Positions 34,931 through 46,313 of a stretch of DNA of 64,000 nucleotides are shown in pieces. The DNA comes from Phialophora verrucosa (Eukaryota > Ascomycota > Eurotiomycetes > Chaetothyriales > Herpotrichiellaceae). The notes beneath the pieces are model-generated. The model ran no database searches. It had not been told where the DNA came from and saw nothing but the letters and a program-made list of their open reading frames with translations. Position numbers and translations under genes: made by a program. The stretch's first letter is position 1; every line of letters begins with the position of its first letter. The stretch lies in NCBI GenBank assembly GCA_002099365.1, contig MSED01000006.1:744001-808000 (forward strand), written 5' to 3'.

Positions 34931-36413
34931 TCATTTCCCGACAAAACTCCCGTTAGCACTGCTCTGGTAGAAGGTCACTTGATCCGTAGAGTTTGTGTAC
35001 TCGGAGCGGGTATTGCACGCGGCCGAATATCCTCCAAACAGGGCTGCGCGCTCGGCCAACCAGTCTGACAGTCCGGTTGAACTGCAACTCTCACTCGGTC
35101 CGTCATGACACCCTGGGAGTGTCTGAGGGGAGTCGTTGACCAGCACGCGGTAATAGGTCGAGTCGCCTGCCACGTCTCCGTATGTGGACGACCGGGCGGA
35201 GCAATTCATTCGCTCGATGGCGATGTTTGTGAGAAAGGGCAAGATATAGGACGAGACCCAGGCGCGGTTGTAGTTGATCCGGTCCAAGGGCATGCTGTTG
35301 TTCGGATTGGCGCCGCCGATAAAGTCGCTGTTGTTGAAGAGTCCCATCGCGACGAGCACCGTGGGAGGGAACTCTCGGTGTGTGAAGCTGACGTAGATGT
35401 CTTGCGAGGCCGGGCCATTGTCGTCGGATTGGAGGAGAGCCATTGTGGCATTGACCCAGGGAAGGGCTATGGCTCCGGCCACCGGCTGGCCGTACCCGGT
35501 GTTGTAGTGGTACATGATGTCGTTTGTGTATTCGAAGCTCAACCAGGCGTCCGGTGGGAAGAGGTCGAGCGAGCAAAACGGTGATGACCCGCGGATCACG
35601 GTCTCGTAGCCGCAGAGCTCCATCATGCCCACGACGTCGTTCGCGGTGAAGTTGAAGGCCGCGAAGGCATTGTTCAGACGGTGCACGTATGGTTTGGACC
35701 ATTTGGACAGATACTGTCGAGACTGTTCGCTGCCGGCCGAGGACGAATATGCCGGACAACTGTCGTAGGGAGTCAGGGTGTTGGCGCCCCCTTCTTCGCT
35801 TTCGTAGATCTGCACCAGCGTGATGCTGTTGTCAGACATCTCGTAGCCACGGATGAATGACTCGGCCGACACCACCGTGCGTTCAGCGGTTGAGGCCCAT
35901 ACTTTCCCGGGGGGCCTGAAGTTTGGGTATCGAAACGAAACTTCGACGCCGAGCTGGGCTGCTTCAAGCTTGCCCACTCTTGTGAGGTGCTCCTGTTCGG
36001 CAAAAGATGGCGGTACCCAGGTTTGCAGGAAGGCAAGAGAAGGGATGCTTCCCCAGTTGATATTGGTATGGTTCTCCAACTTCGAGAGAAAAGGCTCCAT
36101 GTACGTCTCGTAGTCGAAGTCATTCCTGCATGCAGTGAGCACAGACCGGGGGTTGTCTCTCTGGCGAAAGGCAAACTCACGCATTGATTGCAGCATGCCG
36201 CACCAGGTACGCGGCTTTTGTGACCGTGCAGCCATCCGGAGGATTCGGATCTCGAGGAGGATCATTTGGCTCGAAATATGGCGCAATCCCGGCTAGATGG
36301 TGAAGCGGATTGAAGCTGTACGTGTCGTACAGTTGCGAGGAGAGGCCGAATGCCAGCGAGGGCAAAACTGTAGCTGACAGGAGCAATCGCATCAGTTCCA
36401 TGCTTGTGATCAT
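34931..36413 (-). CDS. secreted histidine acid phosphatase family protein
   Basis: Histidine phosphatase superfamily, clade 2 (acid phosphatase/phytase relatives), 475 residues. Exons are 36413-36181 and 36125-34931 (intron GTGAGT...TGCAG). The N-terminus has a signal peptide (MELMRLLLSATVLPSLAFG, from Met5), and several N-glycosylation sites (NFTAN, NATM, NNSD, NCSA, NSTD) fit secretion. The catalytic motif is read across the splice site as YLVRHAAINANDFDYE: Arg-His are kept but the usual RHGxRxP is changed to RHAAINA. The distal region contains VSFTHREFPPTVL, where the proton donor of the family should lie. In this fungal subgroup the RHA form is, to my knowledge, common, so it may be natural specialisation rather than loss. 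Substrate is unknown; phytate is unlikely. Confidence 0.85.
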
Positions 36414-37070
36414 GGGCGGTTCAGTAGGGCCAGGACCTACCTCTGTTTTCGTTTTGCGCCTTCAGTTTTATACCTGAAGACGGCCGGTGCGTACAATGTC
36501 ATCATCCGGGTACCTGAGGAACCAAGTTTTGAGGATGATCGACGGAGCTTGCTGCATCAAGCATTCTAGGCCAGAAGGAAATGTGGGATTGGCGGAGTAG
36601 CTTCCCCCAGAGAGTCCCTAAACAGGATCAATCCAGGCACCCTCCCACCCCCCCTTCTCTTAACCCCCCAAGAAGCTGGTCAAGCGAGACTCTGGTCTCC
36701 ACCAGGGTTGGCATCCCGAGTCACCGACGAACAAATAGGATTTATTCACCGCCGTAAACAAACACACTGGTGGTTTCTTTGAACCTCGAGGTTGCGGGTC
36801 ATCCTTCCGCCTAAGCGGCCGTCTTCGAATGCTGGATCTCGACCAAAACAAGGACCAACAGTTGTCTCGAGATTATGCCTACCGAGGTACTTTTATAGGG
36901 CATTGTTAAATGGGCGAGAAGCTGAAGGAAAGTCCGACACCGACGTAAATTCATAAACTGTCTGGTTCAAGCCCTTGCTCCTCCGTCAGAGTCTGACAAT
37001 CATAGGAAGAGCATTTACTTCATCATCATCAGCCTGAACTCATGTAGTTTTCTCATACCTTCGAGTTTGA
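36414..37070. other. intergenic, promoter of the phosphatase gene
   Basis: 656 bases holding the upstream region of the leftward phosphatase gene and the 3' region of the SUMO-protease gene. A short C-rich run (acccccccttctc) lies near 36650. Nothing else is visible. Confidence 0.4.
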
Positions 37071-40000
37071 CTACGAGCTGCTTCTATGTTTATACTGCGC
37101 TTTTTGTGATTCGGGCACTTCAGCCTCAGCCCTGTCGGAGAACCCACTGAGTTCACGTCGCAGCACATCTTCAGCCGTTTCTAGCGCCTGGACTTTCCCT
37201 GGCGGTCGCTTGCGTTTCCTCAACCCTGATACTTGTCTTGCTGGCAAGATCTTCCGTTCGCCAACAATCTCCGGTTCTGAGCTCGGGCTTGGGCTTGAGC
37301 CCATGTTCTCCCGCATCGTGCGTCTTGCATTCTCATGTTCGGTTTTGACCGGTACTGGCTGGGCTGAGACCCGTGCGGCGAATGACTCTATCCCGGGTAA
37401 CCAGGCTTTCTCCCCAGAGAGAAGCTCGTCCGTCAGTCGACTCGGCGATCTAGATGCGCGCATCTTTTCTGGACTCTTCTCCATTCGAGTCACGCGACGT
37501 CGTTTGCTCGAAGCGTACTCAGCTCTTCCCTCACGCAAATTCTCGGCCAGCTCGGCCGGGTTTGAATGAGTACGGCCTGTGGGCGAAGGACGTGAATGGT
37601 TTGGTAGGGGAGACGCCCTGGCCTGTGCGGCGGACGTGGAGGACGAACTTTGCTTTAAGCGAGGTTCGCAATCGAGACGTGACTTTGACGGTCGCTCAGT
37701 TTTGACTTCGGATAGCTCCTCATTGACGATGATATCATCTCCATCGTCGTCGTCATAATGGTCTTGAGAGTCTGGAACCGTATGAATAACATCAATAGTC
37801 TCCTTAGCGCCCGCCGGAGGATTTTGCTCCACGGTGGAATCTTCAAGATCGTCGGACTGCTCGCCTCGGGCACCCACAAGTTCTTCAAACTTCTCTTGCG
37901 CCTCTTCAATATCTTGCTTTGTCGGAAGCTTCTCGCGGAACGGTGGCGGCGTGGGAGACGTCGTTCTCTTGTCGATCAAGATCTTTCCGATGATCGGCTC
38001 GTCCTGCTCGGTTGATTCCTTTTCCTGCCTCCGGTGCATTTCCAAGATAAGCTCACGCAGCCTCGACCTCAAATCCTCACTGTGGATTCTTCGTGGCCAC
38101 TGCTGCTCGCTCTCGTCACGTTGCAGTATTCGCCGGACAAAGCTGTAGGGGTCTGCAACGAACTGCTCAAGATAGACGCAGACAAAAAGCCCACAATCGC
38201 TGAAGTTGCTTTGAGTAGGGATCTCCTTCGCAGTCATACCTCGGAGTTCAGCCGGGTTTATGTCAAGATTTCGCTTGTCCTTCGCCTCTAATGCCACATA
38301 ATTCCTGAGATGTGAACATGTGGCTGATCGACTATGGCCAAGTGAATCCAGCGTGATGATGACTGGTTTGTTAACGGGGTATTTCGGAAGCGATCTTCGC
38401 ATTGTCCTTCGGCGGCCAGGTCCTTTCTTCTTAGCCAGATTTCGACCATCTTTCTCATCGTCACTGATAGACAGGTCGGCCAACGAATTTTGAGTCGCTG
38501 CTGTCTGTGCATCGGCTTCCTCTTCGCCCTCCTCTTCGTTTCGTTCATCAGACAGATCGATCCCAAGAGCGCTCCCCGGCCATCCACTGTCCCCCTTGTC
38601 GCCCAGAAAATAGGGGAGATTGCAAATGATAGCAACGTACCAATGAAGATTCTCGTTGACGGGGACAACCACGAAGTCTCGACTGAAGAGATTGATGTTC
38701 TTCGTCCATCGACTGACAGCCTCATAGTTGAGACCTTTCTTTGATTTGGGGGTCTTAGTAAGAGCCTCGTAAAAGTAGGTATTGAAAAAATGCATTCGCT
38801 TGTACACTTCTGGGCTATTTTTCTCCATGTGTGTCTCCAGGTATCGCATGAAGAACAGGATTAGGTTGTCATTCAGGAACTCATCGTGGTCAAGTCTGGC
38901 TAAGTCGTCGAAGTGGACAATTGCAGCCCTGCGACCGGGATGCGGATAGACGAGATCTTTGCTCCACTTCGGGCCAAGCGGTTTGCGACTTGGGATCTCG
39001 CTTTGCGACTGGACTTCGCTACGCTCCTGTTCGACTTGAGCTCGTGTCACTCTTCGAGTTAAGGCAGCTGCGTGACTGGTTTCAGGTGACGTGGATTCTT
39101 GGGCGACATGTTGCCTGGTATGCTTCTCGGCCAGATCGGTGTCCTCAGATGCTGTTTTACGATCTGCTCCGGAGACGACAGTATGCTGTCTTGAGGTCGC
39201 TGATGGAGCATCCAGCTTGTCGATAAGACGGGTACGCTTCTCGTCTGTGGTCGGCTGCGCTGATGGCACATGCTGTATTCCAGGGGGCGGCTCGCCTTCC
39301 GCATGATTATTAATTTTCATTCGAGCTCTTCCGTGGTTGTTACGTCGCGCTGCCTTGAATTTGTAGAGCGCAACTTCCATCCAGTCACTGTATCACGTCA
39401 GAAGGTTCGGCATGCTTTGGAAGGGTCACCTACGCGTCTTTACCAACCAACCTCACTCTAGGGACTGTGTTTTGAAGAAGCGTGACGAAATCATAGGCGA
39501 ATCTCTCGGACTCGAATCTGAGAAACATAGAATCTTGCCCTAGAGCACTGAATTGCAGCCGGACGAGTGCAGAACCGTTGGCTCCGTACAGGATTCCCGC
39601 TATCTGGCGGATTGCACGAGGATACGTGAGAGGCTCGTCGGGGAAGATGGGGCTGTCCGTATGGAGCGATATCTCTTTGGTTGAAGTGTCAACCTCGATA
39701 GTGTATATCGAAGCATCTGCGAGGTCACTGTAGAGGAGCTCTCTAAGCTTGAACGAGGTTCTTGGGCTGCCCATCTTCTTTTCGCGCAGATTTAATGAAT
39801 TGGTTGTGGTCGGACTGTAGTCTTTCCTCGTACTCAAGTCATGTAAGCTGCTTCTCGATCGGTGTTCATTCGCTTTACCAGTCATTGGCGACGTTCTTCG
39901 TTTCTGGCGTGTCTCGTCGCCCTGGATGGCATCAGGGCTGTCTGGCGTTGGGTCTTGCTGCCGATCCTGCTTTGAAGCATGGCTTCCCTCTTTACCAGGA

Positions 40001-41282
40001 TGGAAACTCTGTCCAAAAGACGGTGAGGTACGCTGTCGCGCCGACAGGTTCGGAGCAGCGGGCGAGCTCTCCAGCAGTTTATCTTTCTCACCTTTTCTTT
40101 GTCGTGCAGCGTCTTTAGTGGAATTGCCTTCATCGATTGGTGAAAAGTCACGGTCCCGACGCCTCATTTTGCTTGTGTGGATGGCATTACGACTCCTGAG
40201 TATCGAGGTAGGTGATTCTCGCAATTCCCGAGAGCTTATAGACTGCTGGGTCTGGCCGCTATGAATTTGGCTTTGGGGCTTTGAGTTACTGAGCGCGAGT
40301 TCATCCTCAGAATCATTGGGGATCTGGGTGTCATCGAGACTGATGACCGACACGGATGAGTCTCCAGCTTCTCGAAGGTCATCGGTCTTGAGTTTCTTGT
40401 TAGGCGTAATATGATCATTGGAGTGGACCGTACTCTTGGTGGGCAGTGTACTGGGAGGATAAACAGGGACTCGTCGAGTGTTGGTCCTTCCTTGAATGTA
40501 TTCCGATCTTGTCCCTGGCAAGGCACCAAGTCTATCGACTGGTTTGAAGACGGACTGAGCCTGCAGGCATGTCAGTCACCAGGTGACAGATGATGATAGA
40601 TGCGCAGGGCGACATACTTTGAAGTGGGTTCTCCTCTTATGCATACTTGTAGTGTCTTCATAAGGGTCCCTCCTGCTATAAACGTCGTGAGCCAGCTTGT
40701 ACCTCCGACACAGTCACAGGACGTACGTCAATCCGCCGTCAAGTCTTGGTCCGTCTCTCGAATGGCTTGGTTGAGTTGGCTCTGTGGGTGCACCAGTTGT
40801 CCTGAAACGTACTGCTCAGCCGGAGGTGTCTTTGTCTTGAGGGGACGAGAACGTACTCATGGGTTTGGTGCGCCCCCCGTCCGCTAGAGTATTGTCCTTG
40901 TTCTCCGTGCCCGGCCTCGTCATCACTGTCGAGCTGCACAAAATATAACCGTCAGTCCGAGCCTCAGCAATCGCGAAGTCCTGCTCACATCAATCTGGAC
41001 ACGGCGTTTCAGGCGCGGTGCGGAGTTGCTGTAACCGTCGAGGAATTTGGGTATTGTCTTGGTGAGATAGGGGTAAGAGTTCGCGGGCATCTGGGCCCGA
41101 TATGAAGTTTCTGGGAAGGCATTTGCACGAGTGAGAGACACCAAAGGTGCAGGGTTGGGTGCGGCAACAGATTTGTTTTCTGAACCGGCTTCTCGTGAAT
41201 TTGATGCGAGGAGGGATTTAAGGCCGTTTCGCGCGATATTGTTAAGGGAACTGTGTACTTGGTCAAACCAGGGGACACTCAT
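37071..41282 (-). CDS. ulp2: SUMO-specific protease, Ulp2 type (peptidase C48)
   Basis: Cysteine protease that trims SUMO chains from nuclear proteins. Six exons join in phase: 41282-40989, 40933-40857, 40801-40727, 40672-40618, 40560-39434, 39387-37071, giving 1314 residues. The long N-terminal region is mostly polar; it carries VSVISLDDTQ, a likely SUMO-interaction motif, and a pleckstrin-like stretch around the exon 5/6 border (LVRLQFSALG to WMEVALYKFKA). The catalytic domain starts near KDLVYPHP and holds His791 (NENLHWYVA), Asp890 (ITLDSLG), Gln935 and Cys941 (TQSNFSDCGLFVC). An acidic insert of about 60 residues between His and Asp is typical of the Ulp2/SENP6-7 branch and distinguishes it from Ulp1. 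The C-terminal tail is disordered and highly charged. Three micro-exons (77, 75 and 55 bases) are supported only by phase and splice consensus. Confidence 0.92.
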
Positions 41283-41610
41283 TTGCTAGATCCGCAAGCA
41301 TTCTTCACAGGTATGCACCAGTGGAGGCGATGTGTGTACTTGAGGTTGATGATGTTGAATGCGGTGTTGGAGGCCAAGAGTGCAACGTGAATATGTGAAG
41401 AGTTTCCCCGCAGCGGCGACGAACCCTACGTCGCTACAGATAAGATTGATGCGATACGGTGGAATCTTCACAGTGAAATCGAATGCCACTTGCTCAATAA
41501 AACAAATTTGATCAAGATTCCGCTATGGGAAGAATCCTATCCAGGAATCGAATACATGCAGGTCAATGCTAGTGCTACAGAGGGGTTCCACATCCCACCT
41601 TCACCGGTCG
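41283..41610. other. short intergenic region
   Basis: 328 bases between the start of the SUMO-protease gene and the stop of the cap-binding protein gene, both leftward. It must contain the protease promoter and the other gene's 3' end. No gene is seen. Confidence 0.4.
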
Positions 41611-42741
41611 TTACGTCCCCTTTTCTTTACTCCTCTCTGGGTCGTCACGTAGAGTTGAACGTCTCTGAACACCAGGGTGACCTGGCGTGCTGCTGACCTT
41701 TTGTTGTCTGGCCTCGTCCAGAGCTGACCGTTGCGCGATGCTATCGTCATGGCTCTTCCAGACGATGTTGGTGTCTGGGGGGAGCGCGAGTACTCGCTTG
41801 ATGGTCTCTCTGCGGGATAATCAGTCTCATGTTCATTTTGCAAAACGAGCAAGGGTATTTCTGTACCTGATCTTGATATTCCGACCACCGTCGTTCTTGG
41901 TCCACACACTCAGGACATCCTCACCACTCCGGACGCTGAGCACCGCGCCACAAACTTCCTCTCCTGCCTCCATGAACTGGTCCCCGATGATAGCTAGGAG
42001 CAGGTCCTCCCAGTAGCGGTCGGCCACACCCTTTTTGAGCCTCAGGATCCATTTCCCGCCCTTCTTGTTGGCCTCATCTTCCCAAACAGGACGGATGCCG
42101 TCCTTGAAGATATGATAGTCTGAGACAGTAGGTAGCAGAGACGGGCGCTTGAGATGAGAGTATATCGTCCAGAAGCTCTCGACAGAACTGATGGATGCTA
42201 ACCTCTGCGTAGATTTTTCGTAGTCAGAGAACTTGTTGGCAGGGGGCCTGTAGAAGAGGTTCCAGGTACTCCGAAGTGGATGTTCTGAGGTAGTCTTGCT
42301 CGGCGAAGAAGATTCTTGTGACGGTTCTGCTTCTGACGTCTCTGCCGGTGTGTCTGAATCCTTCTCTTTTTTCTCACGCGATGGAAAGTCAAACGCGGAT
42401 CCGGTCCCCGGAGTCTTGGGAGTTTTCGCCGAGCCGAAAGAAGCAAATGCGCCGCTGCCCAGACCAAAAGCAGAAGAGGCACCTGCTGAAGGGGATTTCG
42501 TCGCTGCCGTAGGAGGAAGAGTGTTGAAAGGGTTCGTCTTGCCGTGAGACGACGTTTCTCCAAAGCGTCTGCTGGAGTAGGAGCGTGGTGAATCTATCTT
42601 GTTGCCATCCTTGCCATCCTGATCTCTCATAGACAGTGACAATTTGCCAGTGCTTCAGACACAGTTAGATTGTTCGGGTGTAAGTAAAGATTATGGTCGA
42701 ACTCACTTGGAACGTCTGGTCCACAGATTTGCGTTTTCCAT
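41611..42741 (-). CDS. eIF4E-family cap-binding protein (4EHP-like)
   Basis: mRNA cap-binding protein of 339 residues. Exons are 42741-42707, 42652-41867 and 41809-41611, with introns GTGAGT...TGAAG and GTACAG...CGCAG. The start MENANLWTRRSN is contributed by the 35-base first exon and continues TGKLSLSMRDQ. About 110 residues of low-complexity sequence precede the eIF4E core: HPLRSTWNLFYRPP, then SVESFWTIYSHLKRPS, FKDGIRPVWEDEANKKGG, KWILRLKKG and YWEDLLLAIIGDQF. The pattern (HPL.STW.L.Y.RP, then EDEANKKGGKWI) matches the class II eIF4E-homologous proteins such as human 4EHP (eIF4E2) more than canonical eIF4E. These usually repress or tune translation of selected mRNAs rather than support bulk initiation; that role is inferred here. 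Confidence 0.9.
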
Positions 42742-44110
42742 GAGCAGATCAGGGTCGGCGGTGGGCAATTCGGCAGTGCAATGTCACCTTATCCAGTGTC
42801 GTTCTGGGCGGCCTCTGGACACGAGGATAAGTGTGAGAGCGGTGACAATGCAATGAGATTGTAGGTGACAGAAGATGGGGGCTGCACCAGCAGTGTCGCG
42901 CTGAAGGCAATATGGCGCGATGAACTGTTTGTCAACTTGAAAAGCCTACTATTTCGGAATATGCGAAGGGTAACCTGGCGTGCGAAACACTTGTGTGAGG
43001 GTACAAATCTGTGTCCTTTGGTGAATTTGAGATGCAGCAACAAGGAGCAGCAAATACCAACTCACTCTGGTTGGACTTTCGACCTTCTCGCATGTCTTCA
43101 AACCCGCCAATCGGCGAGCAGCTTGCGCCATTTCCCCAGAGTTGCCGCTAACCGCTTCGGCATTAAGGCGTTAGCACAACTTCGTCTGAACTTTTCCTTC
43201 GTCGAACTGTTTGCTTTCCTTTCTTTTCTCTCTCCAGACACCTAATTCAAATCAACATCAGCTACGTCCTCGACGCAATGAAGCTGGTGCTTTCCGATAA
43301 GTGTGTCGAGAGTAATTGTCAAAAACAATACCGCATCTTAAAACCATCATCACGAGGGCCCTTGAGGCTGCCATGATGCGGTGATGACCTGGAATAGCGG
43401 ACAAATTGAACTGAAGACAGAAGATAAAAAGTGTGCGTCATTCTTATGCTGTGATTTCTATTGCTATTGTAAAGCGCTTGTGAGGAATCAACCAACTCTG
43501 GTAAGCCAAGAAGCTCAGCCGCAAGGAGGAATTCATTTCTTCGCATTTTGCTGGCGGAGCATGCGGTGAATAGGCAACGTCTGATTTGAGAATCTACTTC
43601 GTTTTTCTACTTCGGTTCAATCCTGCTATCTTCCGTGGCTGATATATTTGGATCTTCAGGCTGAATCAACTCCTGTCATTCGCCCTCAAGTACTACCTGC
43701 CTGCTTCCAGTGTTTCTAGTCTCACTCCGACCTCGCTATGAAACCGGAAAACTCTCACTTGGAGAGAGATGACGTGGAAGTGGCTGTCGGGACCCGTTGT
43801 TCGGCGTTCCTGGCCCTCGTATGCAACTGTCAAACCATCGCCTTGTCGTGGTCTTCAGCCCGTACTTGTACCCTGCCACTCCTTTCAGATGCTGTCTCTT
43901 TCCAGGCACTCCAGAATAGTGTCTTCTCGTACAGAGTTCAAGATCCAAGCTTCGGCTTTCCTCTTGAGCATCTCCGCCTTCCTTTCCAGGCAATTTTGGG
44001 GGATTTGAGAACACGTCCTTATGTCGCTTCAAACTCCCAAAAAGCAGGTGCGGACGCTGCAAGCGGCTGTTTGCCAGAATGAGCAATTCCTTTGGGTGCA
44101 TTTACGGCCA
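42742..44110. other. 1.4 kb intergenic region
   Basis: Upstream region of the cap-binding protein gene and 3' region of the kinase gene on its right, both leftward. A frame at 43738-44082 (+) begins with ATG but has no domain and overlaps the likely 3' region of the kinase transcript. No gene is called. Confidence 0.4.
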
Positions 44111-45534
44111 TCAGACTGCGTCAATACTTGCTCGGGAGGTAAGCTGCTCGTTTTGATTGCCAAGCTTCGAGATCTGCAGAAATGCGTCCACACCATAGCC
44201 TTCCAGACTGTGCAGCTCCAGCCCGCCCGCCCAGTACTCAGCGTATACTCTGCTCATAGGCAATCCCATGCCCAGCCTCAGATTCGGGGCTCTTGTGGCC
44301 AGCGTAGTGAGCGACGAATCCCTGACTTTCCCACTGGGCTTGTCGCTTGCAGAGGGCTGAACTTCCTGCATCGTGGCTGCAAGTGTCGGGACGTCCTTGA
44401 AATTTTGCAACCGCGAGGCACTTCTTGGTCCTTTATTAAAAGACCACAGGAAGGGTGTTATATCTCGAGGTATGCCCCCGCCTTGGTCGGAAATTCGGAT
44501 GACCACATTCTGTGGTGCCTCGCAGATCAACACATCGATGGGCGGAGGAGTTTTCCCGGTATCTCGATACCGCTCCATGACTGCTTGTACCGAGTTCCGT
44601 AAAAGCTCTCCAACCACATACTCCAGATGGCTCAGCACGTACGGGAAAGTAGCGCCAGTGTGGCCTTGAATTCGAATCTCGGGGACTATGGGGTCGGCGC
44701 CAGCGGTTGACCTGCAGATTTGTTGAGTGAAATGGCCGACTCGCTCAATAACCTCCTTTGCATTACAGCGGAGGAGAACTTCGCCGACGAATTCATTCTC
44801 AGAACTAGGTTGGGGCACGTGCCATGGTGAATTGAAGGTATCCGTCAGCGCCAGATGTTGCTCTGCAATGACTCGTCTCGAAATGCGAGCTCGCAGCATG
44901 GCCTGAACAAACTGATCCATGGTATCTGGGGAGACCAAGTCTTGACACTCGAGTACCCCCATGACCAAGTTGGGGATGACCGCCAGATGCTCTTTCAGAT
45001 TGTCACTGATGACTTTGCAGAATTGGTCATTCTCTTCAACGGTCCTGATAACTGGGATCCGGCGGAAACTCTCAAACGACTTGTAATAGAGCTCGTACAC
45101 CAGTGACAAATGAGGGTTGGTCACCACGACGTAGGGTAAACGCTGCATGTTTCGCAGTCTATGCGCAAGCCTGCAACAAGGTGAGCGAAATCCCACTCTT
45201 TCCGATGCCAAACACACCTAGTAGGCAACTCCATGCGCACATAGTTGGCGGAGCTCAGCAAACGACTTTCAGTCAGGGTGCGCCCGAAGAAGAACAGCTG
45301 GCGGAGGCTGATGGGACGAATCGGACGGTCGACCCAACTGGCGCACATGTTAGTTACATAACTGGAAGTGCTCTGAAGCGCAGACACATACTCGTCCAGG
45401 GTAGAAGCTGGCCGCCATGGGGGAGGATTCCTCTCAGCTCGAGAAGACGTCCATCTGCACCGCTGGGTATTCAGCCCTTGGAGTCCGTTCAAGACAGCGG
45501 CGCCGGGCCTTCGAGAACAATGGATCCGCTGCAT
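44111..45534 (-). CDS. mitochondrial dehydrogenase kinase (PDK/BCKDK family)
   Basis: Kinase of the GHKL-fold family that inactivates pyruvate or branched-chain 2-oxoacid dehydrogenase complexes by phosphorylating the E1 subunit. Exons are 45534-45218 and 45170-44111, intron GTGTGT...TTGCAG, 458 residues. The first 40 residues are Arg/Ser-rich with few acids (MQRIHCSRRPGAAVLNG), a mitochondrial presequence. The regulatory helical domain follows (DRPIRPISLRQLFFFG; LPTRLAHRLRNMQRLPYVVV across the splice site). The ATP site shows the N box ELLRNSVQAVMERYRD, G1 box SDQGGGIPR and G2 box GMGLPMSRVYAEYWAGG. An insert rich in Ser/Lys sits between the G boxes (residues about 350-390), common in the second fungal PDK and in BCKDK-like forms. 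Whether the target is PDH or BCKDH is undecided. Confidence 0.93.
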
Positions 45535-46313
45535 TTCATCACAGATGACGGAGCGGACAATTCATAGTTGCTGCTGAAGTTCATCTCGCCGCTATTGCCT
45601 GAGGATGCTCATTTGGAGGTGAGGTGGTCGCACAAATGATGTTGGAGCTGCGATCAGTGAGCTCCGACAGAGGAGTCATGGTGGGCAAACAAGCATTGGC
45701 GCCCTAAACGAGAACAATGACGACGATGTGGGCAGGATTGGGTCTACGGTCCATCTCTAACTATGTAAATCGCACAAATGCGGAAACGTAGAGCCTATTG
45801 TCTGGTGAGGTTCAGGTGAGGAGCTGCTTACTTGGTGGCCATAACGGGCCTTGCGCATCACCTGAAAGCGGGCGTTTCTTGTTTGTCATTCGTCATTCAA
45901 ATTCCATGCGGCGGCGACACCTTGACCTCAATTCTGGAAGCCTGCATATCCAACGGACTGCCCAGGAATAATCACTGTTAGACCTTCAAATCTAGATTCG
46001 ATCCTCCGCTCGACATATGTGTCTTTGATAATTTCGTTGGAAAACAGTCGCACCACCGAGACTGCTCGTATACCTACAATCTAGATTTGAGTCAGGTCTC
46101 AAGTCTGGACGCCTCCCTGCTGACGGGTTCGACTGCATTACTGCGACCTCATTTTTCACAATCTGCGGCGCGCGGAAAGCTGAGGAAAGAGCTACGCGGC
46201 TCATCCTCGCCTTCCCCTCCGTTCAAATCTAATTTGCTTGAGCATGGACAACGTATGTCTAGCCCATTACTCTTCTTCCGGCTCTTTTTGATCTACCTTA
46301 CCTATCCGCAATC
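45535..46313. promoter_or_regulatory. divergent promoter region between PDK-type kinase and Ubp15
   Basis: 779 bases between two genes transcribed away from each other. The right end is pyrimidine-rich (ttactcttcttccggctcttttt), usual before fungal start codons. No open frame of interest. Confidence 0.5.

Noticed and set aside
35103..35759. 218-codon minus-strand frame in the phosphatase region
   Set aside because: Alternative frame of the phosphatase exon; Arg/His-rich shadow sequence.
43738..44082. ATG-led 114-codon frame next to the PDK-type kinase gene
   Set aside because: No domain and it overlaps the probable 3' region of the kinase transcript on the other strand.
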